The notes beneath the pieces are model-generated. The model was not told where the DNA came from and ran no database searches. It saw nothing but the letters and a program-made list of their open reading frames with translations. The translations under genes and the position numbers were made by a program. Shown piece after piece: positions 23,041-33,469 of a DNA stretch of 64,000 nucleotides (the stretch's first letter is position 1; every line of letters begins with the position of its first letter). Source of the DNA: Agrypnia vestita (lineage: Eukaryota > Arthropoda > Insecta > Trichoptera > Phryganeidae); contig JADDOH010024973.1 in the NCBI GenBank assembly GCA_016648135.1, positions 248,001 through 312,000 on the forward strand. Reading direction: 5' to 3'.

Positions 23041-23104
23041 TTATTCGGTGTCTCATACCTAATGATCATGACCACCATGTTTAACTCAGTAACACCTAAG
23101 GATA

Positions 23105-23235
23105 TCAATCGGTTTAGGGCCGTTGTATCAACTTGGTTCAAAGCATAGATATTTTGCATTTTCCACCGATCAAACAACTCGCTCTCGTAAAAATCTATGC
23201 TTTAAATGAACTATTGCTATAAAGTAAGTTGATGC
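23105..23235. repeat. Degraded CATAGATTTTT foldback
   Basis: GTTGTATCAACTTGGTTCAA, AGCATAGATATTTTGCAT and inverted AAAATCTATGCTTTAAATGA, AAAGTAAGTTGATGCAACC. Weak relative of the MITE copies at 55362 and 63458. Confidence 0.55.
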
Positions 23236-23388
23236 AACCAGTCTTTAATGTGCATAAATAAAAAAGTTTATTTTTGAAAAAAGATGTTTATACAAATGAA
23301 CTCGTTAATGAATTATGTAATAAAAAGTATAAATAATAAAAATTCTATGTAAAAAAATTATCGAATAAAATATGTTCTAAAACTTTTC

Positions 23389-23729
23389 TCATCTTACGGC
23401 TTCTAAATCAATTTTTCCACTTATCCGTGTTCTTTTTTTTCCGGGTGTAGATATTTTAATGCCCATTTCCACGGCCGCTTTACCTTCTTTAACTATTTTG
23501 TAAATTGCCGATTCAGAAATACCTGAAGAAATTGTATATTAGTAAAATAAAAAACTAAGTATGGGAAAGTCATTATAACTGCATGGCAGCACTAACCTGA
23601 AGTGGCGGCAATAAGTCTATGAACAAAATCAAACGGTATAATTGGGGCTTTTAGATGTTGTTCTTCTTCAAAAAACGTGTGCATTTTCAAGATTATTTCC
23701 CGAACACCGCTTTTAATGGTTTTTGGCAT
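23389..23729 (-). CDS. Transposase N-terminal HTH protein, two exons, 88 aa
   Basis: Exon 1 is 23729-23597 (133 nt, ATG in context CACCATG), exon 2 is 23522-23389 (134 nt, TGA stop), joined across a 74-bp GT-AG intron (GTTAGT ... TTTCTTCAG) in phase 1. The spliced frame has MPKTIKSGVREIILKMHTFF, FDFVHRLIAATSGISES, IYKIVKEGKAAVEMGIK and ISTPGKKRTRISGKIDLEA. This is the helix-turn-helix region (ATGISESTVYRIVKEG and STPGKKR) that opens a family of insect DDE transposases. The catalytic domain is absent, so it is either a truncated transposase, a MITE-internal relic that is still open, or a DNA-binding protein in its own right. Confidence 0.62.
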
Positions 23730-24199
23730 GGTGACAATCTAAAATTTTCTTAAAAAACTATCGAAACAATCGTGAACCTCTCTGTAAACAAAGTCTGTCA
23801 AAGGTCTGTCAGCTGTAGATAATCCAATATGGCGTCGTTAGTTCCAAATTTGGCCATTCTTCAGATAAGTTAGACGGACTATACATACATTACGAGTCCA
23901 GTTTACATATTTTTAATTCGATTTTTTCATATTTGAAAAATTTAATATTAGTGAGAAGAGGAAGGATGTTTCTATACCAATTCTTTTTTTTAATTATTTA
24001 TTTATTTCTTAAGTTAGATAATATTACACTCCTTTACTTTACATTTTAAAATCGATTACTAAAATACTATCCATAATAACCTACATACACATCAAATCTA
24101 ATCTATGGTACAATCTATAATACATCTTATAATATGATCTAATCAATGGTACAATCTATAATATAATAAATAATACATTGTATAGTCTACAATTCTATA

Positions 24200-25030
24200 C
24201 TATTTTTACAATAATTATAGCATTTGTTTTTAAATTCATTCAATTTATTTATATTCTTCATATTTTCTGGCATCTCATCATACATTTTATAACTCTGTTC
24301 ATTAGATAATTCTGTGTCTGTACTTTTTTCTTATATAGTAAACATATTCTATTCCTATTTCTGGTATTATAGGTATGTACATCACTATTTACAATAATTT
24401 TGTTCAAAAAATATTTTGGCATTTTGTTACTGAGAATTTTATGTACAAATATGAGAACGTTATAGATAAGTATTTTGTTTATTTCCATCCAATTGAGTGC
24501 TTTTCTCATTTCTTCTGGTGTATTTAATTTTTTTAATATGATTCTCATTGCCCTGTTTTGCATCTTTTGTAGTTTCTTGATGTTTCCTTCATTGGCCAAA
24601 TACAAGACACAAGAGTATAGGACAATAGTTTACGTGAGGATTAATTATAGTTTTGTATATTAACTCCGCACTATTTTTACTCAATTTTTTCTCAATCTTT
24701 CAAAAAAATTTTTTTTTGATATTTTTTAGAACATATTCAAAATTTGCAGCCAAAGTTTATTTTGAATCTAAAACAATACCTAAATATTTAATTTCATCCA
24801 CCTTTTCAATGAGATCACCGTCAATATTTACATTTTTCACCATATTTGTTTTTTTGCCTATTTCTATGTATTTTGTTTTGCTTACATTTAATTTAAGCTT
24901 ATTTATTTTTAACCAGACTGATACTCAAGTCTTCGTTCAGTTTATCTATTGCTCCGTTTGCCTGTGTAATCTTCGCCTGATATATAGATTAATGTATCAT
25001 CCACGAATAATATTATTTTGCAGTGTTTAA
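24200..25030 (-). mobile_element. LINE reverse transcriptase remnant (jockey-like)
   Basis: Minus strand, right to left: ILFVDDTLIYISGEDYTG (FADDT-type catalytic motif, here VDDT), KYIEIGKKTNMVKNVNI, DEIKYLGIVLDSK, then GNIKKLQKMQNRAMRIILKK, ALNWMEINKILIYNVLIFVH and HTYNTRNRN. The last 115 codons (24605-24258) are open; the rest has stops. Confidence 0.75.
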
Positions 25031-25129
25031 TTATTTGTGTAATATCATTTGGGTAATACTAAGTTCTTCGAATCTTTAATCGAATATATGTATTACATTA
25101 CCTAACGACAAATGTAACTGCAATACATC

Positions 25130-25320
25130 CGCGAAGTAAGCAGGCCGAGATCAAATTTACACCATTTTGTTAAGAAGATTACAGAATTGTGTGCACCTGT
25201 ATAATGATATGCGATTTTCGTGTCAAGATCGTCGACGCATTTAATTCGATTAAATAGTCCGCACAACCGGGTCTCAATCAAGTCCGCGAACTAGATAACA
25301 TCCAGTTTAATATTACATAA
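25130..25320. other. GC-moderate, repeat-free segment
   Basis: Non-repetitive DNA with CpGs (ATCCGCGAAGTAAGCAGGCC, GATCGTCGACGCATTTAATT). No gene seen. It precedes the duplicated block at 25420. Confidence 0.3.
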
Positions 25321-25419
25321 TCTACTTAGCAAATATTACAGGCTGTATACGAGTATATATTCCCTATTTTCTTTTAAGGACAATGATGCAATATTTTTAC
25401 CAGAGTTGTCCTAAATCCC

Positions 25420-25830
25420 TTGGCCTAATCGGGGGACTGGGGCACAGTGGAATGTCCCGCTTCGTTTATATTTAAAAGACATTTATAATCCAGTTAAAGT
25501 ACTAATTCTCGGATAATTAAATCCCTCAGTAAACAGAGCGTATTTTTAAAAAAGATTTCTTTTTAATTTTTTATTATAAAATTTCCTTCCAAACCGAGTC
25601 AAGTAAAAAAGTCATTTTGTAATAAAGCGCGACTTATTGACTGCGACATTATAATTTTAAAGTGTATTTAGTTCATCATAATTAGAATTTTTCATAATTG
25701 TTTCAAAATTTACAAGCTCGTAGTAATGTTTTTAAACAAGTCAAACGTAGTGGAAACATCAAACGTGGAACCAAAACGCGAACCAGGAAATGTCCGTTAG
25801 TTCATGTCTATATATTTGGGTGGCCTTGGC
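25420..25830. repeat. Paralogous 400-bp block, copy 1
   Basis: Shares an ordered series of words with 36010-36420: CTGGGG(C/T)ACAG(T/C)GGAA, ACATTTATAAT(C/G)CAG, GTCATTTTGTAATAAAGCGC, TGTTTCAAAATTTAC, GCTCGTAGTA, CCGTTAG.TCATGTC and ATATATTT. No TIRs or tails. Confidence 0.75.
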
Positions 25831-26154
25831 TTCGAATGATTACCATTGATCAATGATCATCCAAAACCGAATAAAAATTTATTACAGCTAAATATTCAAA
25901 GATTATGATCTAAAAACATATAAGTTGAAATGTAGATTATCAATGAACATATTCATTGTTGCTTTAGCAAATTAAAAAAATGCTAAATAACAGGAATAAA
26001 CGTACAGAAAATACAATATTCACTAGCTATAACCCGTCAAAAATGACGTATTATATATATTTTGGCCGCCAGTTAAGGCTGTGAGAACAGCGCTATCTAG
26101 AGTAGCGTAGCGTCTTGATAACGTTAGTGATGGACATCATTAAATAGAGAATTA

Positions 26155-28201
26155 GGGGAGGATGGGTGAATTGCGGACGCTGAAACGAAATAACGTACAA
26201 AACCTATACTATTAGAAACACTCAGCCTGACTTTATTTATTATGAAACTTTAGTTATTCACCTACAAGATCTACATTCATTATTTTACGAGATCAATCAA
26301 CAACTATATATTTTTAATCAAAAACAAAACCTTGTCTGTCCGTAATTACCCGTAGCCCTTAGGGTAAATACGGACGGGTGTTGGGTTAATTACGGATAGC
26401 ATGGGGTATTTACGGATGAGGTCCCATATCATTCACACACGTCACAAATAAAGCCTCTGGAAGAAGTCCCAGCAGCGCACTTCTCAAGAGCCCAATTCTA
26501 ACATTTTAAACACACAATCCAGCCTTCGCTGGGGGGGTCACGATACTTTTCCTGACAAAAAATGCAAAAATATTCATCATTCTCTTGTACAGTTTCAACA
26601 ATTTTAAAATTTCTCAACTTTTAATGGTTTTTCTTTAGTATTTTTTTGGTTCCTTTTGTAGTTTTTTCTCTTCTCGTTTCAGATTCTTCCTTTTTCTTTC
26701 TAGTTTCTTTTGTTATTTTTCTTCTAGGTAAACTTTTTCCGGTGTGCTGGTAAAAATGAATATGTTTTTTTAACCCACCGTTTGTTACGATTAGGTTATA
26801 GAGTTGGTACCTTTACTATGTCAATAAATGGTACTGAGGAAGACTGGCTAGTTTAACTTGTCATATTTTGGCTTAAATCAGCATCATTGATAACATCACC
26901 TGCGCGTACTAATTCATTCGCACGTTTTATTTATTTTGAATGTTACATGTTAGGAACGTTTCTAAAGAGTTGAGATGCCTCTTAAGATCCTCTTTGACTT
27001 GAAATACTATTATTGGCTGCATCACAGATGACTTGAGATTCATTTTGAGCTCTCTTTGGCTTAAATTATCAACGTTGATGTTTCTGGTGTTAAGTGGAGT
27101 TTCTGGTTCAATAATATAACCAAAACTTGCAAAAGTGCCTTTGAATTTATCTTGATCCACTGGGTAAATTACAGCACACCTGAAGCCATTAATAGTTTTT
27201 TCTATACTTGTTGTTCGGTTAAAGGTTGTTTTGTGTAAAGACCTACAGTATCATATGCTGTAATTTTGGCTCCCGGATTGTTGACCGTAAGCTTTCAGAC
27301 TTACGTGGCTCTCGTGATTGTTCAGTACTAGCAAAACGGGATTATCAAATTTTAAAATTATTTGAAATGCTGGCTATTCAACGAATATTCGTTCAGTTAT
27401 CCAACCAGAGTCGGAAACACTAGCTACCATATTACTATCACTGTCTCATAAGCAGTGCATTCATTCTCTTTCTTTTGAATGTGAAAAATGGTGGAATATA
27501 AGTGCCTCTAGCGTTAAAACAATTTACAACTGTAGTTAAGGTACCGCGCTTTGCACGGTAAATTTACCAACTTGTTTTAATCCCTTTGGTGCAAGAATCC
27601 TGGAATTCTGTTGTACAGTACTAATCCTAGTTTCATATACATTGTTGATTGAATCTGATTTAAATTGCTATTTGATTGTAAGTGTTTTCAAATTTTCAAA
27701 AAATATATCCCTTTTTTCAGGGTTAAATACTATGATAAAATGTGCAATAAATTGGCTTAGGTTTTGATATATAATCGAGTGAGGGGTAATTGCGGACGTC
27801 CGTATTTACCCCAGGGAGCTAGTCCGCAATAAACCCAACGAGTTTAAAAAATAACAACGACAATTATTTGTTGGTTAAAAAAAATTATCATCGAAAGTTA
27901 TTGTGTAATTTATTCTCCATTATCGAGGTAATCGATAGAAAGTATTACTTTTTATTGTCACTTATTTCATAGACACAGCACTCAAAATAGTAAACACTAA
28001 AAATTAGATCAAAATTCACAAAATTGTTTGATTTTATTTATCTTGAAAATTTTGCACAGCTTTCTTTCGTGAATGTTTGCTCGGCACTAAAGATGGCGGA
28101 AAGTAACACGTGATCGTGGCGGCCGGGCGCGGAAGTAAGGGATCGAGTAGATATCTGCTAGTCCGTATTTACCCCGCGTCCGCAATCACCCCATCGTCCC
28201 C
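26155..28201 (-). mobile_element. pogo/Tigger element with zinc-finger-tailed transposase remnant
   Basis: Ends GGGGAGGATGGGTGAATTGC and, inverted, GGGGACGATGGGGTGATTGC, flanked by TA. Subterminal (A/T)TTACCC / CCGTATTTACCCC and TGCGGAC motifs recur at both ends (26340-26420, 27785-27835, 28160-28190). A minus-strand transposase C-terminus lies inside. The flank is duplicated at 28203/28269, and the second copy preserves the site without an insertion. Confidence 0.85.
26440..27200 (-). pseudogene. pogo-family transposase C-terminal part, decayed
   Basis: Minus strand from about 27200: KTINGFRCAVIYPVDQDKFK and FASFGYIIEPETPL (the 'G-FRATGIYP' end of the DDE domain), then after frameshifts a Lys/Glu-rich linker (KEESETRREKTTKGTKK, 26600-26700) and a PHD-like zinc finger YFCIFCQEKYRDPPSEGWIV then CLKC, EKC and FICDVC (26440-26560). 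This fused finger is frequent in insect Tigger-like transposases. The catalytic core upstream of 27200 is too decayed to follow. Confidence 0.72.
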
Positions 28202-28202
28202 T

Positions 28203-28320
28203 ATGCTTTTTCGCTTCTTATATCTCATTATTATTTGAGCCGTATCGATTACTCGATAACAGAGAATTATGCTTTTTCGTTTCTTATATCTCATTATTAT
28301 TTGAGCCATGGTAGCGTTGG
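28203..28320. repeat. 66-bp direct duplication flanking the pogo element
   Basis: ATGCTTTTTCGCTTCTTATA ... ATTATTTGAGCC at 28203 recurs at 28269 (one T for C). The second copy is preceded by GAGAATT, as is the left flank of the element at 26147-26154. Confidence 0.85.
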
Positions 28321-28414
28321 TGACGGACATTGTTACATATAGAATCATATATTTTGACGAAATGTTAAAAAATCTAAATATTAAAAAAAATCTAATTCAG
28401 AGTATTTTAATCAA

Positions 28415-28600
28415 GATGTATTATGTCTCGTAGAGACGAAGCTATTTATTTATATGGGAAAATAGGAAGTCTTTTTTATGGTTTTCATAGGGCTCACGAC
28501 CAATCGTTCGGCTGGCTTAAGTGATCACTTTAAACAATGTTATATTCACCAATTCCACCCATGACAGCCTACCACATTTATCAATTTTTGGAAGTTGTGA
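28415..28600 (+). repeat. Dispersed repeat B, copy
   Basis: TATTATGTCTCGTAGAGACG, GGCTGGCTTAAGTGATCACT, TATATTCACCAATTCCACCC. Closest to the 12050 copy in its middle part. Confidence 0.65.
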
Positions 28601-29324
28601 ATATGTTTAATTTTCACATTATATTTTATACTATGCTTCAAACTTTCGTTTGTCTTCTCGGTGGGTTACAATATTCGTATATACAAACTCGATTCTCGGT
28701 GAGGTTACAATATATCTGTGTGATTTTTCTACGAAGTCTGGGTTTTTTGTGATGTCTTTCGCTGGTAGCAAGGTACCATTCTAGCGGCCAAATATCTGTC
28801 GACAAGAGGAAAACGTAACTATCCAGTGGCACTAATTCACTGCAAAATCGGAGTTTTGAGGAATTATGTGGTGACCACCTCTATCAACATCAGCAAAGTA
28901 GAAAATTTATAATATAGATAATTGTTCTCACATAATATTTTAACATTTTTCATATAGTAAATTGGGTGAATATGGCCTCAAGGGTAATATGCCGCACTAA
29001 TACATTGGACCTTACATTTTCAAAAATTCTACATAGATGGCGAAAGTTGACAGCTAAACTCATCAGTTATTTATCGTACTTCATTCGTTTGGTGTTTGTG
29101 TGTTACAATTTATAAAAAAAATACGATTTATATAGGAAAAAGAAAGAGATGTACCAAAATATTTCAACACATTTTTTTTATGTACCAATCTTCAATTACG
29201 TGTCATATAAAAAAGACGAACTGTATTATGATTAATGATATATTGATCGATAATATATCTCAAGCGGTGTCACTACGCTCATCCGTTGGCCGCCGTGACA
29301 CTTCTAATTATTTGTTTTAAAGGT

Positions 29325-30096
29325 ACAGATACACATGCTTATTTAGTTGCATGCTAATGAGCATGCCACTAATAAGCATGCCCTAACAACTGTACACACT
29401 TGCTCATTACTGGCATGCTTATTAGTGGCATGCTCATAAATAAGCATGCCCAAAGCTAACAATCAAACACACATGCTTATTAGTGGCATGCTCTTGTCAT
29501 AGAATAGAGGCGCTCTTGTTCAAAATGGAAACTTTGCAAACTGAAATAGAAAATTCAAGTGAACCAATAAATCAAAAATTTCCCGAGTTTCCATCCGCAC
29601 ATTTTTAATTTTAGTTTTTATAATTTTTATTGTAAGATTTGAATCATTCATGCCTATTAATAAAGTTTCATAAACATTATTTCTCACTATATTATTTTTA
29701 CACAACGGTGACCGAGTATTCCACAGACATTCGTGATTCCTATAATAAGTCACGAAAAGTAATGTTTTATCATCTCCCCAACGCGCCCTATTTGTTTCAT
29801 CTGTCGCGGACTGAGAAGATCGCATTGATAATACTAGCCGCGAAGCCCGCGAATGACATAAGCATGCTCATAATAAGCAAGCCTGTTCACACATGCTCCA
29901 AAGATACCCCTTCTTTATGGTAAATGACAGTGGCATGTTTATAAATCAACCGGCGATTGATTTTTGAGCATGCCACTAAGTGGCATGCTCATTACTAGCA
30001 ATGTGCGTACACACATGCCACTAATAAGCAAGGCCTAAAGAAGGTCGATACTGCGCATGCTCACGTGCCACTAAATAAGTATGTGTGTCTGTAGCT
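29325..30096 (-). mobile_element. MADF-coding element with GCATGC-rich subterminal arrays
   Basis: Ends TACAGATACACATGCTTATT and, inverted, TACAGACACACATACTTATT. GCATGCTTATTAGTGGCATG-type words occur about eight times in 29330-29500 and several more times in 29855-30090, in both orientations. A 102-codon minus-strand frame with a MADF domain lies between them. MADF partner proteins and clustered subterminal sites suggest PIF/Harbinger, but flanking TWA duplications are not clean. Confidence 0.72.
29520..29825 (-). CDS. MADF-domain protein of the nested element
   Basis: 101 aa: after a short polar N-terminus, RWGDDKTLLFVTYYRNHECL, WNTRSPLCKNNIVRNNVYET and IKIIKTKIKNVR fit the MADF (Myb/SANT-like) fold, W..D.T..LI..Y..N..LWD..S..YK. 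The frame then runs out in FDLLVHLNFLFQF with a stop. Full-length partners are usually longer (150-300 aa), so this is probably truncated. Inferred role: DNA binding to the element's subterminal repeats. Confidence 0.6.
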   Translation of the reverse strand: MRSSQSATDETNRARWGDDKTLLFVTYYRNHECLWNTRSPLCKNNIVRNNVYETLLIGMNDSNLTIKIIKTKIKNVRMETREIFDLLVHLNFLFQFAKFPF

Positions 30097-30269
30097 TAAT
30101 GTATGATGTTAATGATTGCATTATGGGGTAATACGCCTCGGAAGGATTGTTTCGTTCGGAGTTCAGCTTCATCTATCGAAGTATTGGATTTTAGTGCTAA
30201 TGACACCCAGGTAATAGATAAAAGCGATTACTGCAATGCAATGGCTATTTCTACGCCAAAACGAAAAGA

Positions 30270-30333
30270 AATGTGATTGGATAGAATACACTAAATGCAA
30301 GTGCTGGTTGCACGAATCGTGCACACGTTTCTA
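30270..30333 (+). pseudogene. Zinc-finger end of a pogo-type transposase
   Basis: CDWIEYTKCKCWLHESCTRF followed by TAA. Cys-Cys-His-Cys spacing (W-I-x-C-x-x-C-x-x-W-x-H-x-x-C) matches the second half of the PHD-like finger. About 20 residues remain. Confidence 0.65.
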
Positions 30334-30699
30334 AAACTTCAGCAACGATTGTGAATAATGTTTTGCTTTATTAATTTTTGTTCTAATCATAGTAATATTT
30401 TTGATGTTAACTTTTTGAACATTCCTTTATTTTTTTTTATATTTTCATTATGATTAAAAATATTGTGTTCCTAGAATATTGGGTATAATTGTAATTACAT
30501 ACACTGGTGCCATATTCCCGAGGACCTAGGTAAGCTCACATTGATTATTAATTATTAATTTTTTTGATTAGATGTTTGATTTTAATCTTAGTTTAAGAAA
30601 CGTACACAAAGAGTTTATTTTCTAATTAAAAAATTGGGCGAATTAATTAAGCTCAAAAAAAAAAGTGCCATTTTCACCCAAAAAATCGATTAGCGATTA

Positions 30700-31140
30700 G
30701 ATGTGCGGCACGTGTTCCCTGTCAATAAAAAATAATGATCGGTATTTTCCTTCACCGTTGGCGATGAGAAGCCGCCCCAAACGACACCAGAGGGCCCAGC
30801 GACACAATGGCCGACGCCGCTCTCCAAATCAGATCACATGTCGATAGAAACAATAGCGCCGGCTCTAATGAATTGTGAAGTGATATCGCCCGAGCCACGC
30901 GGCGCCGGGGAGGACCGACGCCAGCGCCGCGCCGGCAGATTTGTTTTCCCGCCTCCTCAATTTAGAGTTTAGAACCAGATTTGACAGATGCAGTGATCCG
31001 GAGCGAGCGACCCGTTCGGGAAACGTGACATTGAATAAAACGAAGATACAATAAACATTTGAAAATTGGGGAAGTATTTGCCGGCTCCTTCACCACTCTC
31101 GGTAGGTATGTGCTTTCTACCCCGAAACCGTTCCATAGAA
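30700..31140. other. GC-rich island, repeat-free
   Basis: GAAGCCGCCCCAAACGACAC, GCCACGCGGCGCCGGGGAGG, AGCGCCGCGCCGGCAG, then GAGCGAGCGACCCG. Sharp contrast with AT-rich flanks and no coding signature. Candidate conserved regulatory DNA. Confidence 0.45.
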
Positions 31141-31480
31141 AAACTTCAATAAATGAATCTGTGATTTGGATTTGTCAATATTTAAAACGATTATAAAATA
31201 TGCCAAGTTCATTTGTTTATCTGCGATGCGACAAAACCCTGCGTTATGTTTCGATTATTTTCTATACGTCACTGAACGGGTGTCCTCGCAGAATAATAAA
31301 TATAATTCTGTGGGTATCCTATTTTTCCTGCCAGAAATATTTATAATAGTGCGATTTTAAATCTGTGTGAACGATATCACCCTTATTCTCTTTGATTGCA
31401 GTAATATGCGTATTATATTGATATGCAATGATATATATGTAGCGAATTATTTTCTGAGGGAACCCTCGTCATAGAGTAGC

Positions 31481-31620
31481 TTGTTGGTGTAATGGTCATG
31501 ACGCTCGCCTAGTGATCTGGTAGTCGGTGGCTTCAGCGCCAGGACACCCGAAAATTAGTCCTATTTTCATAGCACAAGCGTTTAACTTACAAGAGTTCTG
31601 AAAATAGCTTTTACACTCTA
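31481..31620 (+). mobile_element. tRNA-derived SINE, 3'-truncated copy
   Basis: GTAGCTTGTTGGTGTAATGG, a decayed B box (GGTGGCTTCAGCGCC), then AATTAGTCCTATTTTCATAG and CACAAGCGTTTAACTTAC. The GTGTTCGCATCT tail is missing. Confidence 0.8.
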
Positions 31621-32034
31621 AACGTTTCGAAAAAATAACCTTATTCATTCTCGAGGTCTCATTTTTATCTCCAATCCTGCCTTAAACTGACGAGTAAACT
31701 CGGCCTATAACATCCTATAATGGCGGTTTTTTTCATTTCTTTAGGTAGGTACCTAGACATTTTCTTATCACATTAATCTTATATCGTTCTGAATCGGAAG
31801 TAAATCGTTATGAATCGAAAGGTATAATATAAAAATGACAGATTTAACTTTCGGACACTGATTACCTGCCAACTGAATACAGCACAAATCAACTTATAGA
31901 TGCGTTGTTACCTGCCACTACGTTTCGATATTTCTTGATTGCTTTGTTTCTTGGGCTTTGCACAAGAAATACAGAACACAAGATAGATTATTATTTTCTT
32001 TTTTTTTCGAATTCGCTTTGTGGCACCATTTTAT

Positions 32035-32455
32035 AAATAAAAAAAAGTAACCCATAAAAACCAAGTTTTCATTATACTCCCTTTCTCATTTACTAGTGGA
32101 AACTGGTTTGGCGCTTAACCTACGCGTTGGGCTTCGGTCGGGCGATGTTACGAAAGGGAATAATAAAAAAATTCCAAAAATCCAAAATTATACTATAATC
32201 AGGTTTCGCGTCTACCAGACGCGTTGAAATATGTTCATACAACTTAATAATTTGTATGAAAAAACCATTCAAAATTTGAAAAATCCAAAAATTTATTAAT
32301 TTTTTTTAACGAAAATTTGATAGAACTTCTTGATCTTTGCCACGAGTTTGCTTGCAAAGTTTCAGCTCGATGGATCACAGGAAAAGGGTCAAAAATCGAT
32401 CCAAAGTTTTTGTTGAAAGCAAGCAGACGCCACGAGTTAATATAAAGGGAGTAAA
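32035..32455 (+). repeat. Dispersed repeat A, copy 3
   Basis: Same start and internal landmarks as copy 2 (GGCGCTTAACCTACGCGTTG, CAAAGTTTCAGCTCGAT, ACGCCACGAGTT) with an extra segment near 32205-32275. Confidence 0.7.
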
Positions 32456-32568
32456 AATTCAACATATTTCTGAAACGACGTTCCCTTCTTAAAGAAATGT
32501 ACCTAATTAGTCAGTACATTTCTTGGCCTGAAGAGAAGAGCATCGTCCCAGAAATGTGTTGAATTTTT
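32453..32568. repeat. Foldback MITE
   Basis: AAATTCAACATATTTCTGA and inverted AAATTCAACACATTTCTGG arms, with AAGAAATGTAC / GTACATTTCTT inside. About 116 bp, abutting repeat A copy 3. Confidence 0.7.
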
Positions 32569-32581
32569 GTAATAAAAATTA

Positions 32582-32627
32582 ATCGTGTTAAGAACAAAAT
32601 GTTTATTTGTTCTTAACACGGTTGATT
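32582..32627. repeat. 18-bp hairpin
   Basis: AATCGTGTTAAGAACAAA and inverted AACCGTGTTAAGAACAAA around a 7-10 nt loop; one mismatch that would be G-U in RNA. Confidence 0.7.
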
Positions 32628-32829
32628 CTTTAAGTTGTTTATTATTTTATTTATAGATTACTCTTTTATCAATTCTGAAAACGCTGATGAAAAAACAATA
32701 GTAAATACATATTTATGCAACCACGTGCACTAGGAAGGATGGAGAAGGAAAAATAAATGTTGAAACAATGCTTTTCGCCCTTGAAATGCTGACACAAAAA
32801 ATTGATAAATATTAATGACGAGAGTGGGG

Positions 32830-33080
32830 GTGCTGATTTCATTTAAGGAGTGCGATCTGATGCGAGTTTTGACAAATTTGAACATCAGCTTTGGGCCCGG
32901 GAACCCTCCAGATAGCGGTATCTCCATCTCGGCCCGTGGATTCCTGTAAACACGTGTTATCGGATATTCCGCATCTCGGCAGAACCATTCGGCGCTGCAG
33001 CGTTCGCGAGAGCAAATTAATCACGGCGACTGGGATCGCTGCTTCTGCTTGCTTCTTCCCGGAATTACTGTCGTTAACAA
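32830..33080. other. GC-rich island, repeat-free
   Basis: TTGGGCCCGGGAACCCTCC, ATCTCGGCCCGTGGATTC and CAGCGTTCGCGAGAG with overlapping short frames on both strands and no family match. Candidate conserved noncoding DNA. Confidence 0.4.
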
Positions 33081-33465
33081 TTTAATAGTTAAAATCGTAC
33101 GGAGGTAATTTATACTTTTACGTGTGGTAATAAAAAATTAAGTAATTTTAAATAATGCAAATAAAATAAGTTTATCAAAAATATTATTTGTGTATATTAA
33201 TATTTTAGACACAGAAACAGTGTAATAATAATAAATAAGAAAAATGGTAAGCCCCAGGCAGCAAAGGCATGCTGCTATAAAAGAACATTAAACACTATAC
33301 GTACATAACTATCCATAATAAATGTAAAATTTATCAACTTTTCAAATTATAGGTATATATTGATTTTTGAACAACTTATGCTTTATAAGCTACCTTCTCC
33401 CCAACACAAATCTTTTCTTTATTAAAGAGTCTTATTTATATAATAGTTTATTAAATCTTTATAAA
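33080..33465. other. AT-rich DNA, nothing recognised
   Basis: Probably includes the decayed 3' end of the minus-strand LINE that follows; no clear signal. Confidence 0.4.
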
Positions 33466-33469
33466 AGAG

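Larger units (their letters stand above)
22564..23881 (-). mobile_element. TIR element with two-exon transposase-derived frame
   Basis: Ends TAGTCCGTCCAACTTATCTG and, inverted, TAGTCCGTCTAACTTATCTG (19 of 20 match), flanked by TA. 1318 bp, containing the 88-codon two-exon frame (23389-23729), a GGCCGG MITE (22855-23040) and a degraded CATAGATTTTT MITE (about 23105-23235). Probably Tc1/mariner superfamily by its TA target. Confidence 0.82.
28963..30682 (+). mobile_element. Second pogo/Tigger-like element, with nested MADF element
   Basis: Possible ends TTGGGTGAATATGGC (28963) and, inverted, TTGGGTGAAAATGGC (about 30668-30682), with GGTAATATGCCGC / GGTAATACGCC inside. The plus strand near 30270-30333 reads CDWIEYTKCKCWLHESCTRF then a stop, the PHD-like finger of insect Tigger transposases. 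The rest of the transposase is not visible. Interrupted by 29325-30096. Confidence 0.6.

Noticed and set aside
29330..30090. CRISPR-like array from regularly recurring GCATGC words.
   Set aside because: Spacing is irregular, units occur in both orientations, and the host is eukaryotic; these are subterminal transposon repeats.
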